A program made the translations under genes and the position numbers. Shown in pieces: positions 26,901 through 37,429 of a stretch of 64,000 nucleotides of DNA. The stretch is from NCBI GenBank assembly GCA_934045905.1, contig OW203766.1, positions 25,104,309 to 25,168,308 on the forward strand, given 5' to 3'. This DNA is from Leuctra nigra. Its lineage: Eukaryota > Arthropoda > Insecta > Plecoptera > Leuctridae. Position 1 is the stretch's first letter. Each line of letters begins with the position of its first letter. Under the pieces are notes generated by a model, which was given only the letters and a program-made list of their open reading frames with translations, was not told the DNA's origin and did not search any database.

Positions 26901-27896
26901 TTGATACAAAAGAATCGAATTTGAACCTTTTTTGACATTCTTTTCAAAGAAATTTACAATGTGTGATATGCAATATTCTGGTGAAACTTTAGACAAAAAT
27001 GCATTATTATATGTATTATTTGGAATTGATAAAATCCCTAAATTGGCCACGCATCGCAGGGATTTTTTTGAATTTCTAGTAAAAGAGAATCGATTATGAA
27101 TCGATCTTGGAATTATTTCGAAAAAGGTTGCAATAAGCAGCACCAATAAGCAATAAGAAAAATCTGTATATGTTCTGGAATCATTGTTTAACGTGTAATA
27201 TTAAATTTTATTCATGATGATGATCATGTTGGACAAATGAGTTATTGTCTCATTGGATAATACCTCAGTTCATAGGACAAAGTGCAAAACTTGGGAACAT
27301 TTTGAGAATTCCACCTCATAATGGCGCAAATCTGTGCATTTTTGGATCTCTTTATCAACATTTTTGTATATTTGGAGGTGGTCTCTGGGGGTGTCAAGAT
27401 GAAAAGTGGGAGGGGGGCGGGGGGTCCAACACCCCACAAGAGATGGGAGAGAATCTACAGAAATGGACTCCATTTAATGGGGTAAAACTAGTTTTAGTCA
27501 CTGTTGATCTCTCATTTTTCCAAAAGCACATCAAGCTTTTTTATGTAGATTCTATTCCCGGCCCCTTCATAACTGAGCTTTTTTCTACATCCATGATACC
27601 ATGATAATGTTCAATTAAAAAATTAAGAGAATTTTAAAAACGAACCCATTTGTATAAAAATTTCAAGTCTTTACTTGAAGGAGGTTCTGAGGAATAGAAA
27701 GATCCCCTGTGGAATATTTGCATCATCTAAGTCATGAATTATCAAATACTTTAGAAGCAGTTTAAAGTTGTGCACTAAGATAACTTTCAGTGAGAGAATT
27801 CTGTCTTGAAAAATATAGCTGTGTGTTATTTGCAATGACCTATTGTTATTTGTGATATACCCAGTCAATGTTGCAAGCACAGTTTGGGTTATGAAA

Positions 27897-27933
<37 letters not shown>
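27897..27933. repeat. Homopolymer run of about 37 G
   Basis: An uninterrupted G tract. Its length is probably unstable in the population and unreliable in assembly. Confidence 0.95.
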
Positions 27934-27934
<1 letters not shown>

Positions 27935-28048
27935 GCAACTGGAGCACTTGCCTTCTCCCCAGAAATACAAGATTATTGAGCCAATTTGCATTTTATTTTG
28001 TAGTTTCTGGAAATAATTTCGCGTATCCAGCTCATTACAACAATAAAT

Positions 28049-28503
28049 TGTGTACCTCTGAGGTAGAAGGACGGAAGTCCGTTTTCTCGATTTTGCGTTG
28101 CACAGTTTTTGAACTTATATTTTTTTGTCTGGGGCTTAACGTCACACTGTTCTGCAGCGAGGCTAATGGCGACGGATGAATGATTATGATGATGATTGGG
28201 AGATGATGGTGAAGAGTGGGTAAGGATAGAAGGTGGGAAGGAGGCGGTCGTGGCCTTTTAGTAGGGTACCTTCCCAGCATTTGCCTATCGACTGAGGGAA
28301 TACCACGAAAAAACCCAGTCAGAAAGGACGGCCGCGGGAATCGAACCCGGGCCTCCGGAATACAAGTTCAGAGCGTAACCACTCACCGACCACTCAGCCA
28401 CCTGTTCCTCAGTCAATCAATTATGAGTGTTCCGGACTCATTATCAAGCTATCAATCCTCAAGAAACTTTAAAATGGACTTCGGGCCTTCTACCTGAAGT
28501 ACA
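28049..28503. mobile_element. GGTAGAAGG-family MITE split by a SINE
   Basis: The left part (cctctgaggtagaaggacgg, then ttctcgattttgcgttgcac) and the right end (aaaatggacttcgggccttc, tacc) belong to the same MITE family as 62.15 kb. The tRNA-derived SINE at 28120-28408 lies between them. Confidence 0.7.
28120..28408 (-). mobile_element. tRNA-derived SINE, copy 2 (intact head)
   Basis: On the minus strand the head reads ggtggctgagtggtcggt (box A) and cccgggttcgattcccgc (box B) about 45 bp apart, as in a tRNA promoter. The body follows, with a short A-rich tail. It sits inside a MITE. Confidence 0.85.
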
Positions 28504-30322
28504 ATTAAAAGTCACTAATACCAAACACTCCGTTTACACATAATACAATTTTGAAACAAAATATTTTAGCGCCTTTTTAAAATATTTTAGGATATCTTAG
28601 CGCCTCAAATACCATTGTCTCCTTTTTACTCTGCCCCCCCCCCCCCCCCCCCCCCCCCACACAATGATCCCATGATGTGGAGTACAAACGCAGTTACCGT
28701 ATAACGTAGAAAATTAACGAGTTAAATTACACTGTTAGTAACATGAAATTATTGCATTAAAACGTCTCCAGGGCTCAGGTTCGAGACCAGCCAGCCCCTG
28801 TACAACATTCCTTAACAATGACATTATTGATAAACCACATTAATTCCAGATAATGTCTGATATGCACTAGACTGTAATGTCACGTTGTCAACATGAAAAC
28901 TGCACACGAGAAAATGCATTCCACCCTTCAGTCTCCTACCCACCCCCAAGTGCATCAGAGAATTACATCGAATGATGCATGTAGCAAATCCTCAGACAAG
29001 AGTTTTATACGCTTATATGGTTTGCAAATTACATTGAAAACTGCAATAGCCCATCAGCATATATGCACTTGCATTTCGTATGCAGTCCAATGCAATTATT
29101 TCTTTAACGAAGCAAATGCTGATGTAAACATTACTTTGCCTTTGTTAGCAAGGGGACAGGGGTTCGAGACTCGAGTGCAGTGTATACATTAATTCGTTTC
29201 CCTTGTACAAAGGCCTAATTAGTGGGATCAGACAATATAAGTAGTAATCATGGGTGTATAACAGGCATGCATTGCTTTGACTGTGAAGCCGATGTTTTGT
29301 GTTATTATAATACTTCGAGATTGGTTGGAATTTCTGAGTAATCTTTGAGAAATTAAATATTATCTTTAATTTATACTAGGCCATGCATAGAATCTCAAAA
29401 TCTTCAGAGAGACATTAATTGAACGCTTCCTCCATCTATCGGAGTTTTATTCAAGCTGTGAACCGCATGTGCCTTAGCATAGATAGCGTCAGAATACGCA
29501 TTTTTAAACATCACATTTTGGTGGTAATTTCGGGATATTTACAAACATTTTTATAATTTTTCTTGGGATTTTCTGAATGTAACATTTTTGTTTGATAGCT
29601 TGTGTTCAAACTGTTTTAGAACATATTGTTCTGTTTTCTATACATTTTACTTGCTGTGGGGAGTGTCTGGGTAGGTATCTAGGAGACAGGGGATTCCCTT
29701 TTCAGACGATATTTCAGTTTTCATAGTGGCACTGATAGCGAGCCCCTTAAGTAAAATAGATATTCGTTGTTAAATTCTAAGTTACTACCTATAGGTAAAT
29801 TCCAAGGTAAGTTACTACAATACACGACACAAAACGACAAACGTAAACTACATAAAAGTGACTTATAATTATATTGGTAGGCAAGATAGTGGTCATAATT
29901 AGCCCTTTTGTGGCGCAACTACAAGTAACAACAACAAGTAGGTAGTAATTACTTTCTTTTCTAAGGGCCATTTTTAGAACTAGGTATAAAAAGAAATTGA
30001 AATTTGAGCACAGGGGTTCAAGTGGATTTTTAGCAACTTACATTAAATAGGAGCTCAAGAATGGACAAAATTGTACTGTATTTAGCCTTCCCCTTCTTGT
30101 GTGGTCAATGAACTAGTTTGGTTAAATTATAATAATGATCCAATTTTAATAATATCCGTCGCCTGTTTCCCGTGCACATGTCTCTAAACTTGAGCCTTCA
30201 CTTCAGTGATGTTGGCTGGCCGCAGTCCTGTCTCCTGCACCCACCTTTAACTTTTGGCCTGATATTTATTTTGTTTTATGAAAAAACAATAATTTTGATT
30301 TATCTATCCTTCGCAGGTTGCA

Positions 30323-33300
30323 ATGGGTGTTGTAGGTTTACAAACCTATGTCAAGAACCAGTGTGTTCAAGCATGTATTAAAGTCGATATTCAAAAGCTG
30401 GTGGACGATTACAAACGTAAAAATAATACCAACGAAGCCGTAATCGTAACGACGATTCAATGTTTAAGCTACTACTTGTACGGTTCTTTGGGCTGGCTTC
30501 TCGGAGTTCAAATAAAGCAGTTGAAAGAACAGGTCGAGAAGTTTGTCGAGGCGTGGCGAAGCGTGGGAGTTCGAGTAATTTTCTTCGATGCTCAATCGAC
30601 GACGGAACGCAAGAGACATGTTTGGATCGACCGTCGATTGCGGGACATTCGGGTTCACAAGAGGATCTTTGACATCTTAGAGCAGAGCAATGCCGACAAT
30701 TTAGAACCTGATTTCGAGAATTTGCATACTCATTTGTCCGTTACCGAATACACAAAATACATGTTCATGGAGCTAAAATGTGAGATTCGAGTGGCCTTGA
30801 ATGAAGTTGACGAAGAGTTGGCGCAGTACGCTCGTGATAATCACTGTTTCGCTTCGATGGCAGACGATACAGATTACATCATTTACAATGCGGCAGAGAA
30901 TTTCTTTTTTCTCCATACGTTCAATATGGAGGATATGACGGTAACGAGGATTGACACCCAAGAACTGGCGAATCATCTTCACATTCCGATGTCGCATCTT
31001 CCGCTGTTGGCATCACTGTGTGGCAACGACGTCATTCCACAATCCGATCTGATAGTGAGTCTTACAGAAATAATTCTTCATTCTTTAATACAATAAGGAT
31101 TTCATTTTATTTTAGGTAAGATAGTAGTATTTTTTAATTTATTAATTTATTTATATTTTTCAATAAATTGATGATCATAGTTAAAAATTTTGATATTGAA
31201 TATTTTGAAGTAAAAATTAAGATATAGATCAAACTTTTTAAAATTTATACAAGAAGAAACAATTTAAATTGATATTTACATATTTTTTAATGAAAAGAAT
31301 AAATTACATTTTGCCTGGTTGTTGGTTTAACACATGTCGCACTAGAACTCTCATCGAGCAGAAATTGTTTGCTGTAGGTTCCTTTTATAGATTACCTAAA
31401 AAAAATCAGATTTGAAAGGTTTTCCTAATCCGATCACATTGACATTTTGCAAGGACGTCAAGAGCAACATTTTTGAGCGAGCGAAGCGAGCATCTCCTTT
31501 TGGCTCTTTTGGCACGGACCTCTGTTTTTTTTTTCCGTTACTTATAAACATATAAAAGTTGGAGTTTTTCTTCGATCCATCTGAAATTTTGCATACATGT
31601 AGAGACAACCTTTTCTGTTTGCAGACCCAAATTTTTTTGAAATCCATTCATTGGTTAAAATTTAAATAAACATCTCCTGAGGTTGAAAAATGAAAATGGT
31701 CTTCATAAATCTGATCAAACTCATATTTTGGCTATACAGGTCAGAGTTTTTCTTTGATCGAGCTGAAATTTTGCACACATGTAAAACCAACCTTTCTGTT
31801 TGCATACCTACCCTAATTTTTTTTAAATCCATTCATTGATTAAAATTTAAATAAATATTTTCTGATAGGCTGAAAAATTAAAACGGTCTTGGATAATTCT
31901 GATCAAACTCATATTTTGCATGATCATTAAGACCAACATTGTGTCTTATTTTACAAAATTTCATCCCAATCAGTTAAGAACGTATGAACTTATTGACATT
32001 TTCAATATCCTGTCAGTAAAGAAACTTATCGAAATGAATGTTTTCCAGGCTTCAAGTTTCGATGAAAAGCATACTTATGAAATATGATTTTTACTGAATC
32101 CCTCAGTTAGGTGAATGTTAATAAATACCAACTGCAATGTGAAAAGATTTTCCTCGAGTGGGACTCGAACCCACGACCTTAAATCTTTTCACATTGCAGT
32201 TGGTATTTATTATGAAAAGCATACTGTTATGTTGATTGAGTGGATCACATTTCAATTCAATATGGATGTATATGTTTTATGTGCGTTGTGTACGCATTTC
32301 CGGTTCGAGAATTTGCACGTACCCGTGCTCGTATTAATAATGTATTAATATACATTAACGCGTTACACTGAGCGTTTTCCTAGTATATTGTAAACATTTC
32401 CAGTGAAATTAAGCAAGAACTGAAAACAGTTAATTGTAATAAACTTATTTCGAAATACCTATTGAAAAAAAATCTGTGAAATTCTTTCCTAGATGCACTC
32501 ATTCTTTAGGTAGGTACCATATAGCTGTTTTCCAAGGTCTGTAGATTAAGCAACTTTCACACAGCATATTATTTTGCTTGCAATTCAGGTACTCAATTTT
32601 CATCGTGATTACAGTGGGCAAATGTAAATTAAAATACAATTATTTGTATCCTTGTAAATAACCTTCCTAAATTTTTTGTTAGGATTTCCATCGGCGGCTC
32701 AAGAACGACAGAGGAGCATCGCCCCACAAGTTCAATAACGTTGCCAGATTCATCCGGCGATACAGATCGGCGAGGGAGATTGATTCTTGTCTCGGTGAGA
32801 TAGCCGTGGTGGCATTCGGTGTCCGCAACAGGTACCGAGCGCGAGATCTGAAGGAGAGCATCAACAGTTATCTGCCTTGCGAGATGGGAATGTTGCAAGA
32901 CACAGTCGATGCTTCAATCTGTGAGTTGTTGGTGCATTTCATTCATTATCTGTATTTGTTCAAAAGTGATATTTCACTAAATCGTAGATATTATTCTTGT
33001 ACTACTATTCATGTAATATCTTATAGGTAATTTATTTAATAATTATTGGTAGATTTTGTGTAATTTTATTTTACATGATGCAATTGTTCCTAAATGAACT
33101 GCGGGAAAAGCGCGTTGTCACAGAAAATGAAAGAACATTTTCGGGGTATTTGGGGCAATCAATAACTTGACAACAAACAAAACAATGCACCCCATTTTAT
33201 TGTCAACCTCATTTAAAATGTGCAAACAAAATTGTAAATTTTACATAATTGTAATTGTCCATTTCCAGCCAATGAATGGAATGAAATATTGACCCAAGCG

Positions 33301-33565
33301 CTTGCGACGAGTGGTAAAATCGCAACACGATTGATATTCACTATCATCTGCGGTCGTCATCCGTTTGACATGAGTTCGACCTTGGAAGACTTCCGGAAGA
33401 CTGATCTTCCAAAATCCGCCCTCCTGCTCAAGCCCCTGCGTCGACGTATTTATGGGATCTTGCTGTCCCAGAAACCAGGAGGTCCTGGGTTCGTTTCGGA
33501 ATGGTGGATAAGTGGACCGAACTGCGTAGCGCCGGAGAAAGTCAGTCCCATCGTGCCACAAGAAG
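30323..33565 (+). CDS. XPG/FEN-like domain protein, FAM120-related, array unit 1
   Basis: Exons 30323-31054, 32683-32920 and 33269-33565 join in phases 0 and 1 to give about 422 aa. The start MGVVGLQTYVKNQC and the C-terminal block LRRRIYGILL..EWW match the FAM120B/FAM120A family (single-copy genes in vertebrates; PIN/XPG-like N-domain, RNA binding or nuclear receptor coactivation reported). Fold landmarks: the first acidic residue is lost (VTTIQCL where paralogues have VDG), FFDA is kept, VDEELAQYA is kept, DDTDYIIY is kept and CGND is kept. The exon 3 donor (agaag, gtagga) is intact but I found no following exon; unspliced reading stops at 33603. An acceptor (ccttcgcag) 6 bases before the ATG implies a 5' untranslated exon. 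This is the most diverged unit, so its activity is uncertain. Confidence 0.82.
31473..32390. repeat. Dispersed repeat in unit 1 intron 1
   Basis: It starts with gagcgagcgaagcgagc and contains two copies of a tract with gctgaaattttgcacacatgt and aaatccattcattg. It ends with acgcgttacactgagcgttt. Related sequence in the same orientation is at 35850-36445 (unit 2 intron 2), and inverted at 1495-2240. Confidence 0.6.
32119..32212. repeat. Hairpin enclosing a tRNA T-arm-like sequence
   Basis: Arms aataccaactgcaatgtgaa and ttcacattgcagttggtatt are perfect reverse complements, extended by aagat and atctt. The loop holds gtgggactcgaacccac, the reverse complement of a tRNA T-arm with box-B-like gggttcgagtccc. 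No complete tRNA is present. Confidence 0.8.
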
Positions 33566-33699
33566 GTAGGAAACACGTCATTTATAGATTTTGTTTGGAT
33601 TAGATTTTGTTTGGATTTATGTGATTAGATTAGATAATTATGGTTTAACGGCGCGTCAGCAACGAGGATATATTGCGCACATTATTTTTTACTTTTAAC

Positions 33700-33970
33700 T
33701 TTGTTGATCGTAATTGGAGGCCATGAGGAGGGGTCGACCTAACGGGCCCGATCCGGGGGAGTCTAAGAGTGGTGGGAAAGAAACTATGAAACTATGAATG
33801 GTGACAGACTGTTGTAGGCGTGGGGGGGGGGGGGGGGGTTCAAACCAGTGGGACCCGATTTCAGGGGGATCACCATCTCGAGGGGCCCGCGAATTTGGGG
33901 AGGCTTTGGGATTAGGTCGGCCCTGGACTGCACTAGTCCTGGACATTACGAGTTGGGACCAGCTCGTAAT
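33700..33970. repeat. GC-rich repeat fragment with G-run between units 1 and 2
   Basis: Much richer in GC than its surroundings, with a G-run near 33822. The parts gggtcgacctaa and ttaggtcggccctg are roughly inverted, suggesting a degraded hAT-type element. The ends cannot be fixed. Confidence 0.4.
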
Positions 33971-34607
33971 GTGAGGCGGCCCCTTAAGACCCACCACCGT
34001 GTCAAGGTAGCAGTCCATAATTAGTGAGGTCTTCTTATGTGAAGTGGCAATTAAACACTGGAAAATTATTGAATAGACGGCATATTTTTGGATATACCTC
34101 GTAACCTCACCTGAAACACAGAACTGACACAAGGGACGGATTAACAACTCTGCACTTAAACACAAAAAAAAGATTTGTAAAATTCAATTTTTGATGTTTT
34201 AAGCTTTTTCCACACTTTTGTACCTACCTATTTTTACCTCCCATCTACTATGTTCTATGATATTTCAAATAAATGTTTAGTTCATTAAATGTTTTATCAT
34301 CATGGTAAACAAGACTGGCTTAAATTATCAAAACAGAAGTGTTTAAATTTGACTGCCATGAAACTGATGCTGAAAGCATGGGTGCTTGCTCACCATAGCC
34401 AACCTAACCAAAGATAATACAGCTTGTTATCAATTTCTCTCAACAACACTTGTTTGTTTTGACTCATTTTTCTATCAATTTTGTGTGGGTTTGTAACACT
34501 GCATATTTACTAATATCTTATCATGATTATTATCTTATCTTAGAATTTTCCATAAGTCAGAGTATTTTTTAACTTTAGAGCATATTTGTATTTATTAATT
34601 TTTCATA

Positions 34608-36740
34608 ATGGGAGTTCGCGGTTTGCAGACGTTTTTGGAGGAACAATGCCCAAATGGGTGTCGGCCTGTAAGCATCAAGGGTCTAGTTGATAAATACAAG
34701 CGAGACAATAATACGGATACAGCAGTGATTGTTCTTGATGGAGTATGTTGTCTGTTGAGTCTTTTCTCTGATCTGCCTTGGCTTCTCGTGGGACATCTTA
34801 CAGATTATGTAAGAAGAATTCAAAACTTTGTGAAAGCTTTTCAAGCAATCGGCATTAATCTTGTCGTTTTCTTTGACGGAAGTGCAGTCGAGCGTAAACG
34901 CCCAGTTTGGATTAGCAGACGCTCAAGAGACATTACGGATGACGTATATAGAGCGTTTGATGCTATGAAAAGTGGCTCGACAGCTGCAGAAGTGGAGAAA
35001 ATGATGATTGTGTTGCCTTCTGGCATAAAAATGCTTGCTCGATACATATTTAAACATTTGTGCAATTGTGATGTTAGGGCTTCCGTTCAGGATTGTGATG
35101 AAGAGATTGCTGCTTTCGCAAGAGAAAACCGATGTTTTGCTACTCTCGGCCAAGATACGGATTTTGTTATTTACGAGGGTGCAGATTTTTACTTGTCGAT
35201 GAAGAACCTTAACTTATGTAGAATGCAGACTGTGTTCTATGACCGATCGGCATTTGCCGCACTCCTGCGAATTCCACTTTGGCATCTGCCGCTTGTTGCG
35301 ACTCTTTGCGGAAATGATACTGTTTCTACAGATATTCTTAAGGTATGTGGGGTGAATAATATTAAACAAGATGTTCTATACTAGATGCTATGCAATTCAA
35401 TTATGCTCATAACTTTTTAGGAGTTTCATTCTCGTGAGTGTCAAGAGCCTCATCATCGATGGAGAGAACAGGATCAATACATCCCATTTGCAAGAAAAGT
35501 ACATGGTGTTGCCAACTACATACGTAGAAAGCATTTCGATAGAGAGTTGACGCCTCAATCATTATCTACGATCTCAAGGGATATCGATGGAATTGAATCC
35601 CTAGTTGCTCTCATTGAAACCAGTGTACAGAGCTATCTTCCTCAACCAGAATTACCAGAGAAAGGTAGGGTTGAGTGATTTGTAGAATATTATTGCCTAT
35701 CTATCTTGTATATTACCAGAAGTTCTAGTGATTATTTGAAAATAGAAATATCTTGAATTTGAAGGAAAATAGTACATAAAAACTTCCTGCAAAATTCTTA
35801 AGCCAAAAGATCCCAATGTAAGGCATTATTACAAACACAAATTGAGTATTGTTGAGCGAGCGTAGCGACCGTCTCCATTCGGCACTATTGGACACTTTCT
35901 CTGTTTTCTCTATTTTTTTCCCTGACACTGCAGGCCACATTGATTTTCCGATCGAGCTGAAATTTTGCACACTTACTAATATCATTCTAACTTAGTTTGG
36001 GATTGTTTTTAGCGCTGCCCTCTGATTGGTTCATAAATGAAAATGGCCTGTAGGTCACACCGTTTGACCTACCGTATCGACATTTTTCAAATTTTTGAGA
36101 CCGTCGTATAGTTGTAAGATTATAAAAATGTTTGTAATCCATACAAACAGTCGCAAACTGCCGCAAGCTGCCACAAACGCAACACCTCATCGGGATGGTG
36201 TGTAGAAAGTGGTAGGTTTTGCAGTTTGTAGCAGATTTGGCAGGGTAAACGAACTATGCGAACAAACAGACCTTCAGTTTCAATTAAAATCCAGTACTTT
36301 TATATTGTTTGAGTGGATCATAATTTCATTTCATAATGGGTGTATATTATGTTTTCTGTGTTGTCATTACGAAAATCCGGTTGGAGATGTTGCGCGTTTC
36401 GGTGCTCACTCATCAACGCGTTACACCGTGTGTTTTTCAAGTATTTAGAAATGCGGATATTTTCAATATATAAATTTTTTTAGTTCCAGAAACGAACTGG
36501 TGCAAGATACTGTCCATGGCACAGTCATGGCCGGAACTCCATTTGAAATGGGCGCTTCGATGGAAGATTACCGACTCCGCGATCTCCCGTCGTCAGCAAC
36601 ACTGCTCCTGCCTCTCCGACAGAGAATCTACGGGATTCTCCTGAAGGAGAAGGAGGGGGAGCGGGATGTGAAGGAGTGGTGTGTCTATGGGGAGATAGAG
36701 GAGGAGTGGGAGAAGACAATTACCCCCATCTTCGCTGAAG
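34608..36740 (+). CDS. XPG/FEN-like domain protein, FAM120-related, array unit 2 (exon 3 altered)
   Basis: Exon 1 is 34608-35342 (245 codons, starting MGVRGLQTFLEEQC) and exon 2 is 35421-35664, with a 78-bp first intron. All family acidic positions are kept: LDG (D44), FFDG (D90), DCDEEIAAFA, GQDTDFVIY and CGND. Exon 3 is odd. Compared with unit 3 it lacks about 40 bases after the conserved ATGGCAC, so splicing at the usual acceptor (36483) shifts the frame. An AG at 36523-36524 would restore it (exon 36525-36740) and lose about 14 residues. The last about 200 bases of exon 3 are almost identical to unit 3. A 52-bp intron ending at 36792 could add a tiny last exon (VIVGKVNK, stop); otherwise unspliced reading stops at 36775. 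It is either a gene with a shifted acceptor or an early pseudogene. Confidence 0.78.
35850..36445. repeat. Dispersed repeat in unit 2 intron 2
   Basis: It opens with gagcgagcgtagcga, has gagctgaaattttgcacac inside, and ends with caacgcgttacaccgtgtgt. It is the counterpart of 31473-32390 in unit 1 intron 1 but in a different intron, so it inserted independently. Confidence 0.55.
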
Positions 36741-37429
36741 GTAAGACATTTTTAAAATGTGAATCAGCACAATAAGAACTATTTTATTACAGTTATTGTT
36801 GGCAAAGTGAATAAATAACATAAAATTGGAACTAAATTATACAAATATGAAATGGGAGAAATGACAGCTGTTGCATCTTGAACTTGCAATCAGTGTGAAA
36901 ATCTACTCATGTAACTATGCTGTTTTAGAATGAAGAAAAGAATAACTCTATATCTTAATTTGGGATAATATAATGATTTGTGGTACTATCTGATAGCCCC
37001 ATAAAAGCACGCAATCTTCTTCAGAGCATCGATCCAGAGTACACAGAGAAGTGGTGATAAAAATTACCATGTTTAAATTTTACCGCCATATTGCTTTGGG
37101 CGGGAAACGGTTGGTCAGCTGTTGAGTTGACACTTGAGAGAGAGGTTCAGCTGTGCTGTAGTCTTGTAGATGACCTAACCTATTATCTAGTACTGTATTT
37201 GCTATTATGCTTTTTTATTATTGCATTGATTTTGCATTATGTTGATGTTAGCAAAACGTACTTGTTTTACTTTGACCCCTGACATTTCGCATTCGGAATA
37301 TGCAGTGCAAATGGGCAAATGTCTTGCTCGTGATTTATCTTGGTGTTTTGGGTGATCATAGGTTTTGCATGGGTCAGAGCAAATTGTGAAAACTTGAATC
37401 GAATCGTGCATTTTTAGAATTATTTCATA

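Larger units (their letters stand above)
23203..30322. other. Intergenic region upstream of the XPG-like array
   Basis: No gene can be supported. It contains a partial hAT MITE near 26763, a G-run of about 37 bases at 27897-27933, the MITE with nested SINE at 28049-28503, and a C-run near 28633-28659. Just before the array, ttatctatccttcgcag at about 30317 is a good splice acceptor 6 bases before the first ATG, so an untranslated first exon may lie in this region. Confidence 0.5.

Noticed and set aside
32145..32180. Possible tRNA gene
   Set aside because: Only a T-arm-like segment is present; there is no acceptor stem, D-arm or anticodon arm.
33695..34165. 156-codon minus-strand open frame between units 1 and 2
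   Set aside because: It runs through a GC-rich repeat with a homopolymer and gives a proline-rich, low-complexity product.
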